Shown here piece after piece: positions 1 through 8,362 of a stretch of 64,000 nucleotides of DNA. This DNA comes from Peptoclostridium acidaminophilum DSM 3953 (GTDB lineage Bacteria > Bacillota > Clostridia > Peptostreptococcales > Peptostreptococcaceae), in the NCBI RefSeq assembly GCF_000597865.1, contig NZ_CP007453.1:620001-684000 (forward strand). Reading direction: 5' to 3'. Every line of letters begins with the position of its first letter. Within the stretch, counting starts at the first letter, position 1. The translations under genes were made by a program, and so were the position numbers. The notes beneath the pieces are model-generated. The model saw only the letters and a list, made by a program, of their open reading frames with translations, was not told the origin of the DNA and made no database searches.

Positions 1-13
1 ATTAACATTTAAT

Positions 14-1015
14 TTAACATATTTTATTCTTATTGTCAATATATCGACTGGTGTCACTGATGTCAAGTTTATGCTGTTCCAGCTTGCTGCACAACTCTTC
101 TATGAATTCCCTTCTGGCTATTGTTGCCAGCCACTCCTTAGGTATGTTGTCGCATCCGTAATAGAGTCCTGCGAGGCCTCCTGCTACTGCTCCCACTGTG
201 TCAGTGTCTTCCCCAAGATTGACCGCCTTGAGAATGCAGTCCCTGTAGCTTCTGGTGTTAAGCAGGCACCATATTGCAGCCTCGAGCGTATACACCACGT
301 AGCCGCTGCTTCTGATCTGACTTTCATCCAGCTGGGCAAAGCCATCCTCCTCTATCCGTTCATAATGCGATAGCTCCGAGTTGTATTCAGGAAGGCTCCT
401 ATAGTATTCCATCGCCTTGTCTATTCCCTGCCTCACTGCCTCTTCCAGGTCTGCTCCGCGCAGTATCAATGAGGCTATCGAGATGTATATCCCGCAGGCC
501 ATCTGGCTCCTCTTGTGCGCATGCGTCAACGAGGATACGCTATGGATTATATCGTAGGCCTCGCTTGTTTCGCTGAGCTTGTCCCCGTATATAGAGTCCA
601 GATGGAAGAGTATCGGCAGTATTCTCATGAGCGAGCCGTTTCCGTTGTCGCGCTCCCCTTTGCCTCCGCATTCAAGCGGCGGCTTTCCTCTTAAAAAGCG
701 CTCCATCGAGTCGCTGGTGGTCCCTCCAATGTCGAATGCTCTGCCAAACGGCGTGTAGTCCCCTTTGTCGTACCACTTTATGAATTTTTTCATTATGTCC
801 TCATAGTCCAGCCCATTTGAGAGGCTGTCCATAAGGCAGAGCGTCAGGCTTGAATCGTCAGACCATGTACCTGCAGGCATGTTAAAGGTTCCATGGCCCA
901 TCATGCGGACTACTGGGTTTTTACTGAGTGTTTCTCTGTCGATGAATTGCACGGGAAGTCCAAGTGCATCTGCGACGCAAACTCCCATTATGCCGTCGAT
1001 TATTTTTTTAGACAT
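14..1015 (-). CDS. ADP-ribosylglycohydrolase family protein
   Basis: Predicted cytoplasmic hydrolase of 333 residues that removes ADP-ribose from proteins or small molecules, in the DraG/ARH family. Two family metal-binding signatures are visible: GTWSDDSSL at about residues 49-57 and GEDTDTVGAVAG at about 268-279, whose Asp residues would hold two Mg2+ ions. Length is normal for a stand-alone member. The ATG is preceded by GAGGGGGAT at good spacing, and the stop lies 14 bases inside the window, so the gene is complete. No ADP-ribosyltransferase or nitrogenase gene is next to it, so the substrate cannot be told. It is the last gene of a minus-strand run. Confidence 0.9.
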   Translation of the reverse strand: MSKKIIDGIMGVCVADALGLPVQFIDRETLSKNPVVRMMGHGTFNMPAGTWSDDSSLTLCLMDSLSNGLDYEDIMKKFIKWYDKGDYTPFGRAFDIGGTTSDSMERFLRGKPPLECGGKGERDNGNGSLMRILPILFHLDSIYGDKLSETSEAYDIIHSVSSLTHAHKRSQMACGIYISIASLILRGADLEEAVRQGIDKAMEYYRSLPEYNSELSHYERIEEDGFAQLDESQIRSSGYVVYTLEAAIWCLLNTRSYRDCILKAVNLGEDTDTVGAVAGGLAGLYYGCDNIPKEWLATIARREFIEELCSKLEQHKLDISDTSRYIDNKNKIC

Positions 1016-1073
1016 ATTGTTGTTATCCCCCTCAAATCAAAGCATAGATATTTGCTCCTTGAGCGATCAAAAT

Positions 1074-1907
1074 TTACTGATCCTCCACCATCTTACCGTC
1101 CTTTATTCCGCCCGTCACCTTAGTTGTCCAGCCTGAAGATTCAAAGCGCTCCCTTGCTTCCTCCTTCGTCATCTCTCCCGTGTCTGAAAGCAAAACAGGT
1201 TTGAAATCGGCGCCGATTTCAGCTTCCGCCACAGCAAAATCATAACGGTCCGTTCCAACTATGAGATATATGATTTTGTTGTAGTTCTTTGGATTTCCCA
1301 TGCTGTCAAAATTATAGCCTGTTGAATGGAGTATCAGGAAGGTCCCGTCCGCCAGCCTCTGAAATTCATGATATGATGTGCGGGTTTTCCTGCCTTCCCT
1401 CTCTAGATATTGCTCGGATTTATAATATTGCTTTTGAGAATCGAAAACTCCATTTTCAACGCTGCGATCCCCTCTTTTGTCCCCAAGGGACCCATCCCTA
1501 TCTAGTATGTTGTCGTAACCGAAATTAGAAATGCTTCCCTTCTTCTCTATAAATCCGTCATAATTTGACATGAACAGCTGGCCTTCATGACGGCCATCCT
1601 TATTGTCAATGTTAAGCAAATCGTAAAAAGCGCCTGTTATGAGATTAAGCTGTGGGGTGAACAGGTCAATGCTTGCCAAGCCTTCATAGCTATTGACGAT
1701 ATCCTCTGTCTGCTTCTGAGTCTCAGACAGCGCATCGGAAAGTTCCGTTATGGTGTCTATTTTGCCGACACTGCCTGTTTCCGATGAATCGCTTTGCTCA
1801 GTGGAGCCTTGGCTTGACGAGCCGCTTTCGGTGTCCTTTGAAGGTCCGCAGGCAACCAGCGACGCTACAAGAAGCAACGTAAGAAATATAACGAATGATT
1901 TTTTCAT
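1074..1907 (-). CDS. Lipoprotein of unknown function
   Basis: Secreted lipoprotein of 277 residues. The N-terminus has a Lys-Lys start, a hydrophobic stretch and a lipobox ending LVAC, so Cys about 20 should be lipid-modified after signal peptidase II cleavage. A Ser/Thr/Glu-rich linker follows, then a mixed domain I do not recognise, with several Asp/Asn/Gly-rich turns and a DNKDGRHEG segment. The ATG at 1907 is chosen because AGGAG lies nine bases upstream; an in-frame ATG nine bases earlier would touch the ribosome site. It lies between the DUF697-like gene and the ADP-ribosylglycohydrolase gene with short gaps, possibly in one transcript. Confidence 0.75.
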   Translation of the reverse strand: MKKSFVIFLTLLLVASLVACGPSKDTESGSSSQGSTEQSDSSETGSVGKIDTITELSDALSETQKQTEDIVNSYEGLASIDLFTPQLNLITGAFYDLLNIDNKDGRHEGQLFMSNYDGFIEKKGSISNFGYDNILDRDGSLGDKRGDRSVENGVFDSQKQYYKSEQYLEREGRKTRTSYHEFQRLADGTFLILHSTGYNFDSMGNPKNYNKIIYLIVGTDRYDFAVAEAEIGADFKPVLLSDTGEMTKEEARERFESSGWTTKVTGGIKDGKMVEDQ

Positions 1908-1949
1908 GATTTCCATCTCCTTTCTTTAATGCTTTATATGACTTTCTTT

Positions 1950-2939
1950 TCATTTTTTGAATACGTCCTTCCAGAAATTCTCGGTCCTGCTGGCTCCTTC
2001 TTTGAATTTGTCTACCGTTCTGTCTATTGTGGCTCTTTTGGATGCCACTGCAAAGGCTTTCACTATGGACACAGAGTTTTGCTGCACTATGCTTCTAAGA
2101 AGTGAGCAAGCTTCAATAGTTGCGGATCTTTTGAGCATTCTTTTGTCCACCTTTGTGACAGCGGCTGAATATCGCCTTGCCATCGCTCCCACTCGAAGAG
2201 TTAGAAATGCATTTGCCGAGCCCTGTATCACAGAATTGATCACGAGGTTTGCGAAAGCAGTGGCCCCCGGCACCATAGTACTCAGCGTCCCGCCTATCAA
2301 GGAGTTGATTACGGGTTCAAGCTGCTCGTCAAGAAGTGCAAGATCCTCTATCTCCCTGGCCATTAGCACGGTGGCAGCCACATTTGCGTAAAGATAATAT
2401 ATCTCCCTGGCATTCGGCCTTTGGTTGTATATGTGGCTTATCCTCCACACCGTTCTTGAAAGGCTTGCAAGTACAAAGAAACCATCGAGTACTCCGTTTT
2501 GCGACACCGCGGTAGTCAGAAAAACCTGAGATGAGGCCTCGTTCATTACTTTAACAGTTTCCTTGTCGAGTACTTCAAGAGCCCCTTCTACCTGCAACTT
2601 CAGCTCCTTGCTTTCGTCGAAAACGTAGCCAGCCTCCGATAAGTGCTTATTATCCGAAAGCCTTGTCTTGAGCTTCTGTAGATATTCACTGCACGCCGCT
2701 TCATCCGTTTCATCAGGCAACTCAAGAGGCTTCCTCAGCTTCATGAAGCCGACAACAGGCGCCAGAAATATCACTGCAAATACGGCCGACAGCGAAATAG
2801 TCACTATTCTTCCAAAGGTCGGATGCAGGGCCGTTGATGCGATTGAAATTTGAGTGATCTGATTGACGATTATCAAAAGCAAAAGAAGCAGCATCCCTGA
2901 TAACAAAAATCCGACAGTTTTTTTCATTGTTTTTTCCAT
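1950..2939 (-). CDS. DUF697/YcjF-like membrane protein
   Basis: Membrane protein of 329 residues. Two hydrophobic segments lie near residues 10-65. The C-terminal half resembles DUF697 (GTPase-associated, YcjF-type): a long Ala/Leu-rich region with NLVINSVIQGSANAF followed by LRVGAMARRY. Such domains often sit beside or are fused to Ras-like GTPases, but no GTPase motif (GxxxxGKS) is present here and none is encoded next door. Function unknown. It lies 66 bp downstream of a DAHP synthase gene on the same strand. An alternative ATG four codons further in is possible. The family call is by pattern only. Confidence 0.6.
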   Translation of the reverse strand: MEKTMKKTVGFLLSGMLLLLLLIIVNQITQISIASTALHPTFGRIVTISLSAVFAVIFLAPVVGFMKLRKPLELPDETDEAACSEYLQKLKTRLSDNKHLSEAGYVFDESKELKLQVEGALEVLDKETVKVMNEASSQVFLTTAVSQNGVLDGFFVLASLSRTVWRISHIYNQRPNAREIYYLYANVAATVLMAREIEDLALLDEQLEPVINSLIGGTLSTMVPGATAFANLVINSVIQGSANAFLTLRVGAMARRYSAAVTKVDKRMLKRSATIEACSLLRSIVQQNSVSIVKAFAVASKRATIDRTVDKFKEGASRTENFWKDVFKK

Positions 2940-3005
2940 AGGTATCTATCCCACCCAGCTTAATTTTTTTGCAGCTGCGCCCGATATAGCGAATCCGTTG
3001 TTTTT

Positions 3006-4031
3006 CTAGAGCATCTCGGCTATTTGGTATATGAGTTTTTCGGTCTTCTTCCAGCCTATGCATGCGTCGGTTATTGATTTTCCTGGGACTATGAGACTGT
3101 CCTGTCTTCCGTCCTGGAGATAGCTTTCAATCATAAGACCCTTTATAAGCTTGCCTAATGTCTGTGAATTTTTTTTGCTCCACAGCACCTCCATTGCAAT
3201 CCTCGGCTGCTCCTCGTACCTCTTCATCGAGTTGGCATGGTTAGTGTCGATAACTAGTGCTGGATTCAAAAGTCCCCTCTTGGCATAGTCCTCTGCCAGA
3301 TGATGCAGGTCCTCGTAATGGTAGTTGGGTATGTTCTTGCCGTACTGGTTGACAGCTCCTCTTAGGATCGCGTGGGAGAGCGGATTTCCCGAGGTTTCAA
3401 CCTCGTGCTGGTCGTATATGAATCTGTGCGGCATTTGAGTGGCCTGTATGGAGTTGAGCATTACGCTAATGTCTCCGCTTGTCGGGTTCTTCATTCCAAC
3501 CGGTATATCAAGTCCGCTCGCTGTAATCCTGTGCTGCTGATTCTCCACCGAGCGCGCACCTACTGCTACGTAGCTTAGAAGGTCGCATACGTACGGATCA
3601 TTGTTGGGGTAGAGCATCTCGTCTGCACCCGAAAGTCCTGTTTCACTCATTATTCTTATATGGAGCTTTCTTATGGCTTTTATGCCCTCGAGTACGTTAG
3701 GCTCCTCGCTGAGGTCTGGCTGGTGCATCATGCCCTTGTAGCCCTCTCCTGTCGTCCTGGGCTTGTTTGTGTATATCCTCGGCACTATTACAATCTTGTC
3801 AGCAACCTTCTCCTGTATCTCAGCAAGCTTTAGAACATATTCGCATACGGTGTCATCGACATCAGCAGAGCAGGGCCCTATTACAAGCAGAAACTTGTCG
3901 CTTTCTCCTGTGAATATCTTTTTTATCCTAGCGTCCCTTCCAGCCTTTATCTGCGCCAGCTTGCTCTCAAGCGGTATCATGGCCTTTATTTCGTCCGCGG
4001 TCGGTATTTTTGCAATGTATTTGAAGCTCAT
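3006..4031 (-). CDS. aroF: 3-deoxy-7-phosphoheptulonate synthase (DAHP synthase), type I, copy 1
   Basis: First enzyme of the shikimate pathway: condenses phosphoenolpyruvate and erythrose 4-phosphate to DAHP. The 341-residue protein is full length for the AroF/AroG/AroH class. Visible active-site signatures are GPCSAD with metal Cys54, RIYTNKPRTT (about 85-94), GAR(S) at about 158-161, KNPTSGD with Lys181, a TNHANS metal His at about 265, and ITDACIGW near the C-terminus. A paralogue sharing roughly nine in ten residues lies at 7248-8273 in the same orientation. Residue 145 is Asp here and Tyr in the other copy, next to the loop that carries feedback-site residues in E. coli AroG, so the two may differ in feedback response (inference). 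Its start is 54 bp from the esterase gene stop. Confidence 0.93.
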   Translation of the reverse strand: MSFKYIAKIPTADEIKAMIPLESKLAQIKAGRDARIKKIFTGESDKFLLVIGPCSADVDDTVCEYVLKLAEIQEKVADKIVIVPRIYTNKPRTTGEGYKGMMHQPDLSEEPNVLEGIKAIRKLHIRIMSETGLSGADEMLYPNNDPYVCDLLSYVAVGARSVENQQHRITASGLDIPVGMKNPTSGDISVMLNSIQATQMPHRFIYDQHEVETSGNPLSHAILRGAVNQYGKNIPNYHYEDLHHLAEDYAKRGLLNPALVIDTNHANSMKRYEEQPRIAMEVLWSKKNSQTLGKLIKGLMIESYLQDGRQDSLIVPGKSITDACIGWKKTEKLIYQIAEML

Positions 4032-4085
4032 CTGAAGTCCTCCTGTTTTTCTGTTTTTTGTAAGTGTCGTTCTGTTCTTGAACGG

Positions 4086-4838
4086 TTAAAGCTTTCTCTG
4101 CTCGTGGAGCTTGCCAAGGAAGTAAGGCATCTGGACACGCCACCATGGCCAGTCATGGTTGACGTCATGTCCCCAGTAGTCTATCCATGCCGGTATGCCC
4201 TTAGCACTCAGTACAGCTTCCAGTGCCCTTGTGTCCCTGACTGAATCCTCCTCCCAGTCGCCTTGCCCCGTGCATATTATTATGTTTCCTCGCCCATAGG
4301 CCTCTAGATAGCGGTGGTCTGTCATGTTAAACAGATAGTCCACCGGCGAGTTGAGATAGACGTCTGTATCGCCCAGGCTTTCACCGACGAAATATCGTGC
4401 GTCGTATATGCCGCTCAGCGCTATGACTGTGTCGAACACGTCAGGATGGCGGAAATAGAAGTTGGCGCTGTGGTATGCGCCCATGCTGCAGCCCGTCGCA
4501 ATCATTGGGCCTGAGTAAGCGGCATGCTCCCTTATGAAGGGCACAAGCTCCTCGATTATATACGAGTCATAGGCGTTATGCCTCCTTGCCCTGTCACCAG
4601 CCCAGGCCGCGTCGTTGAACCAGGTTTCATTGTCTATGCTGTCTGGCGTATAGACTCGAATAAGCCCCTTGTCAATAAAGGGCGCGCAGGCTTCAATCAT
4701 GTCAAAGTCTTCATATTCGAAAAAACGCCCGCCTGAAGACGGAAATACTATCATTGGCTTTCCGGCGTGGCCGTAGCTTTTGAACTCCATCATGCGGTTC
4801 AGCTTGAAGCTGTAAAATTCGTGGTATTCAACATGCAT
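4086..4838 (-). CDS. Esterase-like alpha/beta hydrolase
   Basis: Cytoplasmic alpha/beta hydrolase of 250 residues, no signal peptide. The nucleophile elbow is GCSMGAYHS (Ser about residue 140), as in the esterase D/putative esterase superfamily; GHDVNHDW near the C-terminus supplies the likely catalytic His, and TGQGDWEED the acid region. The natural ester is unknown. It sits directly downstream of an ATP-grasp gene (47 bp), which suggests the two act on the same metabolite. The ATG has a GGGGGAG site upstream. Confidence 0.8.
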   Translation of the reverse strand: MHVEYHEFYSFKLNRMMEFKSYGHAGKPMIVFPSSGGRFFEYEDFDMIEACAPFIDKGLIRVYTPDSIDNETWFNDAAWAGDRARRHNAYDSYIIEELVPFIREHAAYSGPMIATGCSMGAYHSANFYFRHPDVFDTVIALSGIYDARYFVGESLGDTDVYLNSPVDYLFNMTDHRYLEAYGRGNIIICTGQGDWEEDSVRDTRALEAVLSAKGIPAWIDYWGHDVNHDWPWWRVQMPYFLGKLHEQRKL

Positions 4839-4884
4839 CAGTGTGACTCCCCCTTTTTATATATGTTTATATGTGTTGTCAATA

Positions 4885-6051
4885 CTAATCGCGTTGCATT
4901 ATAAAGCGTGCCGCCTCCTTGAGAGGTTCCAGCTCCGGTGAGCGCAGTATAAATGCGTAGTCGCCTATGGCGGCGGCAAATATAGACGCTATGGATCCGT
5001 GGTGCACTGTAATGTTTCCGTATGCATTAAGTGACTCCTCGACTGAATGACTGTGAAGGATATTACTGCGCTCCTTGATACCGACATATGCGCAGTAGTA
5101 GGCTCTTTGAGTATTCATTTCGAGTTCCTTTCCTGCTACTAGTCTTGCATACTGCCTGTAGAGGTCTGAGTCGCTTGCAAAGTTGAACATGTCCATTGAA
5201 AGGCCTCCCGGAGGTCTCACATTGATCTCGAGCCCGACAAGCCTGCCGTCCTTTTGCCTGAAGAACTCTATGTGGAAAAACCTCTCCCTCAGCCCGAAGG
5301 CCTTGAGTGCGGAAAGCCCGTACGCCTTGAGGTCTTCTGGTATCTCCCTCTGGCTGTAATAGAACATGTCCAGGTCCTCGTTTACAGTCTCCATTACACC
5401 TTTGTCGAATACAAAGGACGACATGAACACCGGCTCGCCCTCCCGGTCTACCAGCCCGTCGAAGGTGTGGATTTCACCCTCTATGAACTCCTCCATGATG
5501 TATTCGGTGCTTGGCTTTGTTTCAAAGAAATGCGCAAGGTCCTCGTCGCTTCTCAGCTTGTAGGTGTTGGCGGCGCCTACACCGTTGTCCGGCTTTGCGC
5601 ACACAGGGTAGCCTACCTCGGCTATGAGCGCCATGGCCGCTTCCATACTTTTTACTACCTTGCCCCTTGCCACAGGCACGCCTGCCTTCTTGAACGCCTC
5701 TTTCATCCTCGACTTGAACTTTATGTTTTCCATGTCGGCCGTCTTGAATCCAAAAACGTTGAAATCTGTCCTGAGCTTAGCGTCCTGCTCCAGCCAGTAT
5801 TCGTTGTGCGACTCTATGCGGTCTATCTTGCCATGCCTGTGAGTGAAATATGCACAGGCCCTGAGCATCTGGTCGTAGTCCTCCATTTTGTCCACCCTGT
5901 AATATTCAGTCATCGCCCCTTTGAGCTCCGGGTCTATGCTGTCATAATGGTCTGACCCTATCCCAAGCACGTTTACGCCTTCGTCATGAAGGCGCATCGC
6001 GAAGTATTTGAAGTTGGACGGAAAGCTTGGTGAAACAAAAACGTAATTCAT
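4885..6051 (-). CDS. ATP-grasp domain ligase
   Basis: Putative ATP-dependent carboxylate-amine or carboxylate-thiol ligase of 388 residues. The N-terminal region is a Rossmann-like pre-ATP-grasp domain; the centre has the ATP-grasp pattern KSRMKEAFKKAGVPVARG, CAKPDNGVGAANTYK (lysine and glycine-rich loop), YIMEEFIEGEIH, and the metal-binding FFHIEFF followed by EINVRPPGG. This layout resembles CarB- or D-Ala-D-Ala-ligase-type enzymes, but the product is not predictable. The start at 6051 is chosen over an upstream in-frame ATG because GAGGGGGA lies just before it. It is co-oriented with the downstream esterase and lies in the 3.2-kb interval between two DAHP synthase genes. Confidence 0.85.
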   Translation of the reverse strand: MNYVFVSPSFPSNFKYFAMRLHDEGVNVLGIGSDHYDSIDPELKGAMTEYYRVDKMEDYDQMLRACAYFTHRHGKIDRIESHNEYWLEQDAKLRTDFNVFGFKTADMENIKFKSRMKEAFKKAGVPVARGKVVKSMEAAMALIAEVGYPVCAKPDNGVGAANTYKLRSDEDLAHFFETKPSTEYIMEEFIEGEIHTFDGLVDREGEPVFMSSFVFDKGVMETVNEDLDMFYYSQREIPEDLKAYGLSALKAFGLRERFFHIEFFRQKDGRLVGLEINVRPPGGLSMDMFNFASDSDLYRQYARLVAGKELEMNTQRAYYCAYVGIKERSNILHSHSVEESLNAYGNITVHHGSIASIFAAAIGDYAFILRSPELEPLKEAARFIMQRD

Positions 6052-6169
6052 GAAAATCCCCCTCGATAGTATGAACATATTCCGCTTAATGCTGAATATG
6101 CTTCTTATCCTTATTTCTACCCATTTAGCTCATACTATAAATTTTTATATGTGGACACGCCGCCTGGAT

Positions 6170-7114
6170 CTATCTCCCAAGGCCGTATATTATGTATGTC
6201 GCGATGGCCGCAGCCACAATGAGTGTCCAGTAAAGAAATGGCTTTTTAGATTTCGGCCTGTTTGGGGTGCGCATGCCTCCCGGCGAAGAATAGAAGTTTA
6301 AACTGCTGACCTTCCTGTTTCTATAATTTCGCTTACCCGAAAACAGGATATACACCTGTGCAACCACAAGCATGGCAATACAGGCAACGACCGTGTATAT
6401 TACAGCAGGATACTGGCCTGAAAAGCCGCTTTCCGAAGTGTGCTTAATGTATATGCCAATGTACGCCCAGATTATCACAAGCCCGTAAGCTATGTCGCTG
6501 TTCCTTATTGCAGTTACGGCTCCAATGAGCATGCCGACTGCTATTATGATTATTGCCCAGGTCTGCTCCATCAGGCCAAAGCGGTTCCACTCAAGGCTTA
6601 CAAGGAGCACCGTGGCGTTGGCTATTGTGGCCACGGTAATCCAGCCAAAGTACACGCTGAAGGGCAGCCTGACAAGGAACTTCTCACGAGTTGAAAGACT
6701 GGCGTTCCCTATGATGTGGTTGATAATCATAAGGCAGGCTAGCAGCGCTACCATGAGAAGCATCGAGAGCGGTATTAGATCATAATGCCATGAGAAAATC
6801 CATGCCGCATTTACCAGCGAAGAGACCGAGAACAGAATTCCAGTTTTACGCAAGAGTTCCCTGCTTTCTGCGCTTTCTCCGCCTCGAAACAGCCCGACAT
6901 GATAGAGTGTATATCCCGCAAGCAGCAGGTATATGAGCCCCCAGATAGAGAATGTGAGGCCCGCCGGCGCGAAAAGATTCTGGTAAGAGTCCGATACCTC
7001 TCCGGTGTTGACTCCGTTGATTGGGAGTATGTTGGCCATGGCATTTACAGCTATCATAATAAGAAACGTGGCTGCCGTAGTGATTTTTATAACTGATGAG
7101 TTTCTATAGTGCAT
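6170..7114 (-). CDS. TspO/MBR-like (tryptophan-rich sensory protein-type) membrane protein
   Basis: Integral membrane protein of 314 residues with about eight hydrophobic helices. The segment NILPINGVNTGEVSDSYQNL followed by FAPAGLTFSIWGLIYLLLA matches the larger bacterial proteins annotated as TspO/MBR-related, where TspO itself binds porphyrins and sterols. The C-terminus is longer than classic TspO (about 160 residues) and ends in a basic stretch plus one more helix. An AGGAGGAG six bases upstream fixes the ATG at 7114; a longer reading frame without ribosome site was rejected. Ligand and role are unknown. It lies between the second DAHP synthase gene and the ATP-grasp gene. Confidence 0.7.
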   Translation of the reverse strand: MHYRNSSVIKITTAATFLIMIAVNAMANILPINGVNTGEVSDSYQNLFAPAGLTFSIWGLIYLLLAGYTLYHVGLFRGGESAESRELLRKTGILFSVSSLVNAAWIFSWHYDLIPLSMLLMVALLACLMIINHIIGNASLSTREKFLVRLPFSVYFGWITVATIANATVLLVSLEWNRFGLMEQTWAIIIIAVGMLIGAVTAIRNSDIAYGLVIIWAYIGIYIKHTSESGFSGQYPAVIYTVVACIAMLVVAQVYILFSGKRNYRNRKVSSLNFYSSPGGMRTPNRPKSKKPFLYWTLIVAAAIATYIIYGLGR

Positions 7115-7202
7115 GAAATTCTCCTCCTCTGTGCAAAGCTGCATAATATATTGTTCATATATTACCCATTTGGCTGCATTTTATAATATATATTTGCACA
7201 AG

Positions 7203-7237
7203 CAAAAAGTCCCCGCCGTTTTAACGTGGCAGAGACT
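7203..7237 (-). terminator. Rho-independent terminator after DAHP synthase copy 2
   Basis: Inverted repeat AGTCTCTGCC / GGCGGGGACT (minus-strand sense, two G-U pairs) followed by TTTTTGC, ten bases past the DAHP synthase stop codon. It suggests that copy 2 is separable from the downstream TspO-like gene. A T-rich run on the other side may allow some termination in the opposite direction. Confidence 0.7.
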
Positions 7238-7247
7238 CTCTTTTTTT

Positions 7248-8273
7248 CTAGAGCATTTCAGCTATATCATATATAAGTTTTTCTGATTTTTTCCAGCCTA
7301 TGCATGCGTCTGTTATTGATTTCCCCGGAACTGTCAGGTCGTCCTGTCTTCCGTCATGGAGATAGCTCTCTACCATGAGTCCTTTTATAAGCTTGTTGAG
7401 AGTAGGTGAATGCATTTTGCTCCATAGCACTTCCATTGCTATCCTCGGCTGCTCCTCATATCTCTTCATGGAGTTGGCGTGGCTCGTATCTATAACTAGC
7501 GCAGGGTTAAGCAGTGCTCTCTTGGCATAGTCCTCCGCCAAGTGATGAAGGTCTTCGTAGTGGTAGTTTGGAATGTTCTTGCCGTACTGATTGACAGCTC
7601 CTCTTAGTATTGCGTGTGCTAATGGATTACCGGAGGTCTCAACCTCATGCTGGTCGTATATGAATCTGTGAGGCATCTGGGTAGCCTGTATGGAATTGAG
7701 CATTACGCTTATGTCCCCGCTTGTCGGATTCTTCATACCAGCCGGGATATCGAATCCGCTCGCTGTAAGTCTGTGCTGCTGGTTTTCCACTGAGCGCGCT
7801 CCTACTGCTACGTAGCTTAGAAGGTCGCAAACGTACGGGTAGTTGTTTGGGTAAAGCATCTCGTCCGCACCCGGAAGGCCGGTTTCCCTTATAACTCTTA
7901 TATGCAGATTTCTTATCGCCTTTATTCCCTCAATGACGTTCGGCTCCTCGTTGAGATTAGGCTGGTGCATCATTCCCTTGTAGCCCTCTCCAGTAGTCCT
8001 TGGCTTGTTTGTATATATCCTCGGCACTATTACAATCTTGTCCTTTACCTTTTCCTGAACCTCTGCAAGCCTTGACACGTACTCGCACACAGTATCGTCA
8101 AGATCCGCGGAGCATGGTCCTATTACTAGTAGGAACTTGTCACTTTCCCCTGTGAATATCTGCTTTATCTGAGTATCCCTTTTGGCCTTCAGCTGAGCAA
8201 GTTTGCTCTCAAGCGGTATCAATGCCTTTATCTCATCCGCAGTCGGTACTTTTGCAATATACTTGAAGCTCAT
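7248..8273 (-). CDS. aroF: 3-deoxy-7-phosphoheptulonate synthase (DAHP synthase), type I, copy 2
   Basis: Second type I DAHP synthase of 341 residues, same length as copy 1 with no gaps and roughly 37 substitutions seen by eye. All active-site signatures are kept: GPCSAD, RIYTNKPRTT, GARS, KNPTSGD, SHAN and ITDACIGW. Differences cluster on the surface helices and near residues 128-146 (RETGLPG and NNYPYV here, SETGLSG and NNDPYV in copy 1), the region that forms the amino-acid effector site in E. coli homologues. Two isozymes with different feedback control are likely (inference). The gene has its own terminator downstream and follows the SLC12-type gene by 90 bp. Confidence 0.93.
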   Translation of the reverse strand: MSFKYIAKVPTADEIKALIPLESKLAQLKAKRDTQIKQIFTGESDKFLLVIGPCSADLDDTVCEYVSRLAEVQEKVKDKIVIVPRIYTNKPRTTGEGYKGMMHQPNLNEEPNVIEGIKAIRNLHIRVIRETGLPGADEMLYPNNYPYVCDLLSYVAVGARSVENQQHRLTASGFDIPAGMKNPTSGDISVMLNSIQATQMPHRFIYDQHEVETSGNPLAHAILRGAVNQYGKNIPNYHYEDLHHLAEDYAKRALLNPALVIDTSHANSMKRYEEQPRIAMEVLWSKMHSPTLNKLIKGLMVESYLHDGRQDDLTVPGKSITDACIGWKKSEKLIYDIAEML

Positions 8274-8362
8274 TTATTAACCCCCATTTTGTCTGTTTTA
8301 TTCATTATAATTCATTCAGAAAATTCTGTAAAATATATATTTTTATCCTAATGCCATTGCAG

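Noticed and set aside
2722-3063. 113-codon minus frame across the DUF697-like gene and DAHP synthase end
   Set aside because: It overlaps two better genes in another frame and lacks a ribosome site.
5254-5955. Long plus-strand open frame of 233 codons
   Set aside because: It is the antisense shadow of the ATP-grasp gene; no ribosome site, no recognisable domain and His/Tyr/Leu-rich composition typical of antisense frames.
7238-8362. T-box or tryptophan/tyrosine attenuator before DAHP synthase copies
   Set aside because: Leaders are 54 and about 90 bases long, too short for a T-box, and no AGGGTGGNACCGCG box was found.
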